64,000 nucleotides of DNA from Acidimicrobiia bacterium (GTDB lineage Bacteria; Actinomycetota; Acidimicrobiia; Acidimicrobiales; Aldehydirespiratoraceae): contig JAJEJB010000056.1 in assembly GCA_022828135.1 (NCBI GenBank), forward strand, positions 62,001 through 126,000, in the 5' to 3' direction. Every line of letters begins with the position of its first letter. The first letter of the stretch is position 1. Shown in pieces: positions 60,154-64,000 of this stretch. Both the position numbers and the translations under genes were made by a program. The notes beneath the pieces are model-generated. The model had not been told where the DNA came from and searched no databases. It saw nothing but the letters and a program-made list of their open reading frames with translations.

Positions 60154-61302
60154 CTAGGCCGAGTCGGCGTCATTGGTGAGCACGTCCAGGAACGGCGAGT
60201 ACCGGTAGACGCGATTGCGCCTTAGGCCCGTGATCTCGTCGACGATGCCCAGCGAGACCAGTTCGTCGAGCAGGCGCCCGACCGTCGCAGGCGTCGAACT
60301 CAGTCGCGCCGTCGCGTACTTGATGGTGACGACGGGCTGCTGAGCCAGCAGATCGATCAGCGGCCAGCCATAGCGCCCCAGGTTCTGGTCGGCAGCGATG
60401 CGGCGGTGCTCATCCGTGAGCGCCGTCAGCTCGGCCGCCACCCGCACCGCGTCATTCGCCGTGGACTTCACGCCGGTCAGGAAGAACCTGAGCCAGGCCT
60501 CCCAGTCGCCCCGGGTGCGGATGCCGTCGAGGCGGTCGTAGTACTCGCTCCGGTTCTGCTTCAGGAAGAGGCTCAGGTACAGCAGCGGACGGGCGAGCAC
60601 GCGACGTTGCACCAGCAGCAACGTGACGAGGAGTCGCCCAACCCGGCCGTTGCCGTCTAGGAACGGATGTATGGTCTCGAACTGGGCGTGGGCCAGGGCT
60701 GCGAGCACCAGGGGAGGGTCGTCGCTGGCGTTGAGGTAGACCTCGAAGTCCCGGATCGTGCCGGGAAGGTCTTCGGGTGCCGGCGGTACGAACGTCGCAG
60801 ACTCCAGGGTGCAGCCAGCTGAGCCGATCCAATTCTGGGTCCTGCGGAACTCTCCCGGGTCGCGCTCCTGGCCCCGCACACCCTCCATCAACTCGCCGTG
60901 GACCCTGCGGATCAGGCGGCCCGACAGCGGCAACTCATCGAGGAGGCGAAGTCCCAGGCGCATAGCCCGCACGTAGTTGACCGTCTCGGCGATGTCATCA
61001 GGCGGTGTAGCCACTCTGGCCTCCACCTCGTGGGCCAGCACATCGTCGAGACTCGACTGGGTGCCCTCAATCTGGGAGCTGAGCACCGCCTCGCGGCGAA
61101 CATACGACGCCACGAACAGATCGGGGTTCGGCAAGGTGCCCGCCATCCCGTCGAGTCGGCCCACCGCGGCGGCGGCGTCCGTCAGCAACCCGAGCAGACC
61201 GGCGTCCCACTGCAGCGGCGGGTCGGGAGGCAGCGGCTTCGGCATGAACGCCTCGTATCCGGTCAGCTGTCGACGGAACTGCCCGGCTCGCATGCTGGCC
61301 AT
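60154..61302 (-). CDS. Fic-family protein (AMPylase) with inhibitory helix and winged helix
   Basis: A 382-residue Fic protein. The catalytic motif is HPFLDGNGRVGR (212-223), intact with its His. The N-terminal helix carries the SxxxEG inhibitory motif (SSQIEG, 75-80), so this is a self-inhibited class II Fic. The C-terminus reads like a winged helix (TIKYATARLSSTPATVGRLLDELV). Such proteins transfer AMP to a target, and the wing may add DNA binding. AGGAGG lies just before the ATG. The AT-rich leader upstream suggests acquisition by transfer. Confidence 0.92.
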   Translation of the reverse strand: MASMRAGQFRRQLTGYEAFMPKPLPPDPPLQWDAGLLGLLTDAAAAVGRLDGMAGTLPNPDLFVASYVRREAVLSSQIEGTQSSLDDVLAHEVEARVATPPDDIAETVNYVRAMRLGLRLLDELPLSGRLIRRVHGELMEGVRGQERDPGEFRRTQNWIGSAGCTLESATFVPPAPEDLPGTIRDFEVYLNASDDPPLVLAALAHAQFETIHPFLDGNGRVGRLLVTLLLVQRRVLARPLLYLSLFLKQNRSEYYDRLDGIRTRGDWEAWLRFFLTGVKSTANDAVRVAAELTALTDEHRRIAADQNLGRYGWPLIDLLAQQPVVTIKYATARLSSTPATVGRLLDELVSLGIVDEITGLRRNRVYRYSPFLDVLTNDADSA

Positions 61303-61322
61303 TTGTGCCTCCTTGTTCGCTC

Positions 61323-61595
61323 GCTGAAATATCGAGCCCGATTTCGGACAATTATTATAATAAACAGCCGAATACTAAAACAACAGTGCAGTCGTGGTGC
61401 ACTTCTTTGAACAGCTCAAATAGCGGTAGCAGGGTCCAAATCTTATTCTGACAGATAACTGATTACTAAAATAAGCGCCCAGAACCCGAACTGGTATTTT
61501 GGCCGCTCAAATAACGGCACCAATAGTGACAGCTTGTTCTACTGAAGGCTAGTTGACTGGAATAACACGCTAGCCGGAGACGGGGCATGGGCCCG
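61323..61595. repeat. Three diverged 91-bp tandem repeats in an AT-rich intergenic region
   Basis: The 307 bp between fic and the CBS gene (61303-61609) hold no gene and are clearly AT-rich for this genome. A motif GCTSAAATANCGR recurs at 61323, 61414 and 61505, exactly 91 bp apart. TATTMT-like and ATTACTAAAATA-like blocks recur in register, and ungapped comparison of neighbouring units by eye gives about 50-53% identity, concentrated in these blocks. Unit limits are 61323-61413, 61414-61504 and 61505-61595; the last fades into GC-rich sequence. Confidence 0.55.
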
Positions 61596-61609
61596 GTAGC
61601 CTGCCGGGC

Positions 61610-63001
61610 GTGGAGGTCGCCGACTCGGTCCTCGACCTCGTGGGGAACACGCCGCTGGTGAGGATGCGGCGGGCGATTCCCGAGGCTGGCTGCGACGTGC
61701 TGGCCAAGCTCGAGATGCTCAACCCCGGCGGCAGCGTCAAGGACCGCATCGCCATCGCGATGATCGACGGGGCAGAGTGCGACGGGCTGCTCAAGCCGGG
61801 CGGAACGATCATCGAACCCACGTCGGGCAACACCGGTGTCGGCCTGGCCATGGTCGGGGCCCAGCGGGGCTACCGGTGCGTCTTCGTGATGACCGACAAG
61901 GTGAGCCCCGAGAAGGTGCAGCTGCTACGGGCCTACGGCGCCGAGGTGGTGGTGTGCCCGGTGGCGGTGGCTCCCGAGGACCCCGACTCCTACTACTCCA
62001 CCGCTGAGCGGCTCATGGCCTCCACGCCGGGCGCCTACCAGCCCAACCAGTACTTCAACCAGGAGAACCCCCTCGCGCACGAGAAGACGACCGGACCCGA
62101 ACTCTGGCGCCAGACTGATGGCCGCATCACCCATTTCGTGGCGGGACCGGGCACCGGGGGCACCATCAGCGGGGTAGGCCGCTACCTCAAGCGGCAGAAC
62201 CCGTCGGTGCAGATCATCGCGGCCGACCCGGAGGGCTCCGTGTTCAGCGGCGGGTCCGGCCGGCCCTACCTGGTGGAGGGCATCGGCGAGGACTTCTGGC
62301 CCGAGACCTACCACCCCGAAGTGGTGGACCGTGTGATCGCCGTGTCCGACCAGGCCTCCTTCGACATGGCCCGCCTGGTCTCCCACCGCGAGGGCCTCCT
62401 CATTGGAGGCTCGGGAGGAACCGCAGTGTGCGCGGCCGCCGAGGTGGCCCGGGACTGCGGACCCGACGACGTGGTGGTGATGCTGCTGCCCGACTCGGGC
62501 CGCGGCTACCTGTCTAAGGTGTTCAACGACGACTGGATGGCGTCGCACGGGTTCCTGATCGGCGAGCACCCCTGCGTGAAGGACGTGCTGGACGCCAAGG
62601 AGGGTGCGCTGCCGCCGCTGGTATACGTCAATCCCGACGACCCCGTGAGCCTGGCCGTAACCCACATGCGCGACAACGGGCTGAGCCAGCTTCCGGTGGC
62701 CAAGGGCGAGATGCCGCTGGCCGCGGCCGAGGTGATGGGATCGGTCCACGAATTGCAGCTCATGGCTCTGGCCTTCAACGGGGACCTGCTCGGCCGGCCG
62801 GTGGAGAGCGTGATGAGCAGGCCCCTGGAGCAGATCGGCATCGGTGAGCCGGTGGCCCTGGCGGTGACGAAGCTGGAGCGGTCGCCGGCGCTGCTCGTTC
62901 TCGATGGCGGCCGGCCCAGGGCGGTGGTCTCCAGCACCGATGTGCTCAGCTACCTGTCGTCCATCTCGGGCGACGCTCTCGCTGACGGGGTGCGCCTGTG
63001 A
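61610..63001 (+). CDS. cbs: Cystathionine beta-synthase
   Basis: A 463-residue PLP enzyme of the cysteine-synthase fold with C-terminal CBS domains. The PLP lysine is Lys44 in NPGGSVKDR, SGNTGVGLA and GTGGTISGVGRYLK bind phosphate and substrate, and the tail from about 335 (VNPDDPVSLAVTHMRDNGLSQLPV) is a CBS-domain pair. It joins serine and homocysteine to cystathionine. GTG start. The stop overlaps the next gene as GTGA, making a transsulfuration operon. Confidence 0.95.
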   Translation: MEVADSVLDLVGNTPLVRMRRAIPEAGCDVLAKLEMLNPGGSVKDRIAIAMIDGAECDGLLKPGGTIIEPTSGNTGVGLAMVGAQRGYRCVFVMTDKVSPEKVQLLRAYGAEVVVCPVAVAPEDPDSYYSTAERLMASTPGAYQPNQYFNQENPLAHEKTTGPELWRQTDGRITHFVAGPGTGGTISGVGRYLKRQNPSVQIIAADPEGSVFSGGSGRPYLVEGIGEDFWPETYHPEVVDRVIAVSDQASFDMARLVSHREGLLIGGSGGTAVCAAAEVARDCGPDDVVVMLLPDSGRGYLSKVFNDDWMASHGFLIGEHPCVKDVLDAKEGALPPLVYVNPDDPVSLAVTHMRDNGLSQLPVAKGEMPLAAAEVMGSVHELQLMALAFNGDLLGRPVESVMSRPLEQIGIGEPVALAVTKLERSPALLVLDGGRPRAVVSSTDVLSYLSSISGDALADGVRL

Positions 63002-64000
63002 GCGGCCGCGAGGATGCCTGGGGTTTCGAGACCAGGGCCGTCCATGTCGGCCAGGAGCCCGACGAGACCACGGGCGCCATCACCGTGCCCATCCATCTGG
63101 CCACCACTTTCGTCCAACCCGCTCCGGGCCAGCACCGGGGCTACGAGTACTCCCGCACCTCCAACCCGACCCGGGCCGCGCTGGAGCGCAGCGTGGCCGG
63201 CCTGGAGGGGGCCCGCCACGGTTTCGCGTTCGCCAGCGGCATGGCCGCCGAGGATGCGCTGGTCGGCCTGCTGCGCCCCGGCGATCACGTTGTGCTCGGT
63301 CTCGACGCCTACGGGGGAACGTTCCGGCTGATCGCCCGGGTCTACGGCGAGCGGGGCATCACATGGTCTGCGGCGGACCTCACCGACCCCGAGGCCTTGG
63401 CCGACGCGCTGCGGCCCGAGACCCGGCAGGTGTGGGTCGAGACGCCGACCAACCCCATGCTGGCCGTGGTCGACATCGCCGCCGTGGCTGAGACGGCCCG
63501 GGCCGCGGGAGCCATGTTGATCGTGGACAACACCTTCGCCACTCCCTACCTGCAGAATCCGCTGGCGTTGGGCGCCAGTGTCGTGGTCCACTCCAGTACC
63601 AAGTACTTGGGCGGCCACTCCGACGTGGTCGGCGGATTCGTCGCCGTGAACGACGATCAGATGGCCGCACAGATGGCCTTCGTCCAGAACGCGGCGGGTG
63701 CGGTGCCCAGTCCGTTCGACTGCTACCTGCTGCTGCGGGGCATCAAGACCCTGGGCGTCCGCATGGACCGCCACTGCGCCAACGCACAGGCGGTGGCCGA
63801 GTACCTGACCAACCACCCCAAGGTCGCCCGCGTGCTGTACCCGGGCCTCGCGGACCATCCGGGCCATGACTTGGCGGCGCGCCAGATGCACGGCTTCGGA
63901 GGGATGGTGTCGTGCATCCTGACCGGCGGTGAGGATGCGGCCGTAGACACGGTCAGCTCCACCCGGGTCTTTCGACTGGCCGAGTCGCTGGGCGCGGTGG
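62998..64000 (+). CDS. Cystathionine gamma-lyase/gamma-synthase family (cut by window end)
   Basis: At least 334 residues of a PLP-dependent Cys/Met metabolism enzyme; the C-terminus lies beyond the window. FETRAVHVGQEPDETTGAI, EYSRTSNPTR, FASGMAAEDAL and the PLP lysine in HSSTKYLGGHSDVVGG are readable. GTG 62998 overlaps the CBS stop. Next to CBS it most likely acts as cystathionine gamma-lyase, giving cysteine; gamma-synthase (MetB) activity cannot be excluded by sequence alone. Confidence 0.95.
   Translation, partial: MSGREDAWGFETRAVHVGQEPDETTGAITVPIHLATTFVQPAPGQHRGYEYSRTSNPTRAALERSVAGLEGARHGFAFASGMAAEDALVGLLRPGDHVVLGLDAYGGTFRLIARVYGERGITWSAADLTDPEALADALRPETRQVWVETPTNPMLAVVDIAAVAETARAAGAMLIVDNTFATPYLQNPLALGASVVVHSSTKYLGGHSDVVGGFVAVNDDQMAAQMAFVQNAAGAVPSPFDCYLLLRGIKTLGVRMDRHCANAQAVAEYLTNHPKVARVLYPGLADHPGHDLAARQMHGFGGMVSCILTGGEDAAVDTVSSTRVFRLAESLGAV

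Noticed and set aside
61323..61595. CRISPR array
   Set aside because: The 91-bp units are only about half identical, with no short constant repeat and unique spacers, and no cas genes are present.

Overview
The window is very GC-rich coding DNA with GTG/TTG starts, 4-nt ATGA/GTGA gene overlaps and abundant luciferase-like oxidoreductases, P450s and acetoacetate-decarboxylase-like proteins. That suggests a high-GC actinobacterium, possibly of the Acidimicrobiia. The lineage is an inference from gene families and base composition; no rRNA or other decisive marker is present, and no tRNA or CRISPR array was seen.

Layout. 1-10.5 kb: an acidic protein tail at the edge, an SDR, then a tightly packed minus-strand sugar-alcohol operon. 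It holds a complete private PTS (EI, HPr, and separate mannitol-type EIIA, EIIB, EIIC), a PRD regulator, a 1-phosphofructokinase-type kinase, a membrane protein, a long zinc dehydrogenase with two Rossmann-like glycine motifs, and a 100-residue protein I do not recognise. 10.6-13.9 kb: ileS. 13.9-22.7 kb is an accessory stretch: a small protein and its truncated paralogue beside an IS5-like element, an ABC exporter next to a small secreted Cys-containing protein, a second secreted protein with an ECF sigma/anti-sigma-like pair, one broken and one intact MazF-type toxin system meeting tail to tail, and an RDD-domain fragment. 22.7-28.2 kb: a 2OG-Fe(II) oxygenase, nrdAB behind a good sigma-70 promoter, and a GPP34 (GOLPH3-like) protein.

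28-52 kb is a catabolic region. It has an aldehyde dehydrogenase and a fumarylacetoacetate-hydrolase-family protein cotranscribed with a branched-chain-type ABC importer (with a permease-ATPase fusion), a MarR regulator, three luciferase-like oxidoreductases, an SDR, an ADC-family protein, two P450s, a LigB-type extradiol dioxygenase, a citrate synthase, a TauD-type dioxygenase and an acyl-CoA dehydrogenase. It also has three parts of a gamma-glutamylation route: a glutamine-synthetase-like ligase, a class I glutamine amidotransferase and a C26 gamma-glutamyl hydrolase. The best reading is uptake and oxidative breakdown of an amine and/or aromatic compound, possibly protected as a gamma-glutamyl amide; the substrate cannot be read from sequence.

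52-64 kb is mostly housekeeping: homocysteine methyltransferase, purH, sucCD, an AlaX-type editing protein, PcrA/UvrD helicase, then a Fic AMPylase with an AT-rich upstream region carrying three diverged 91-bp repeats, and cystathionine beta-synthase followed by a cystathionine gamma-lyase/synthase cut by the window end (transsulfuration).
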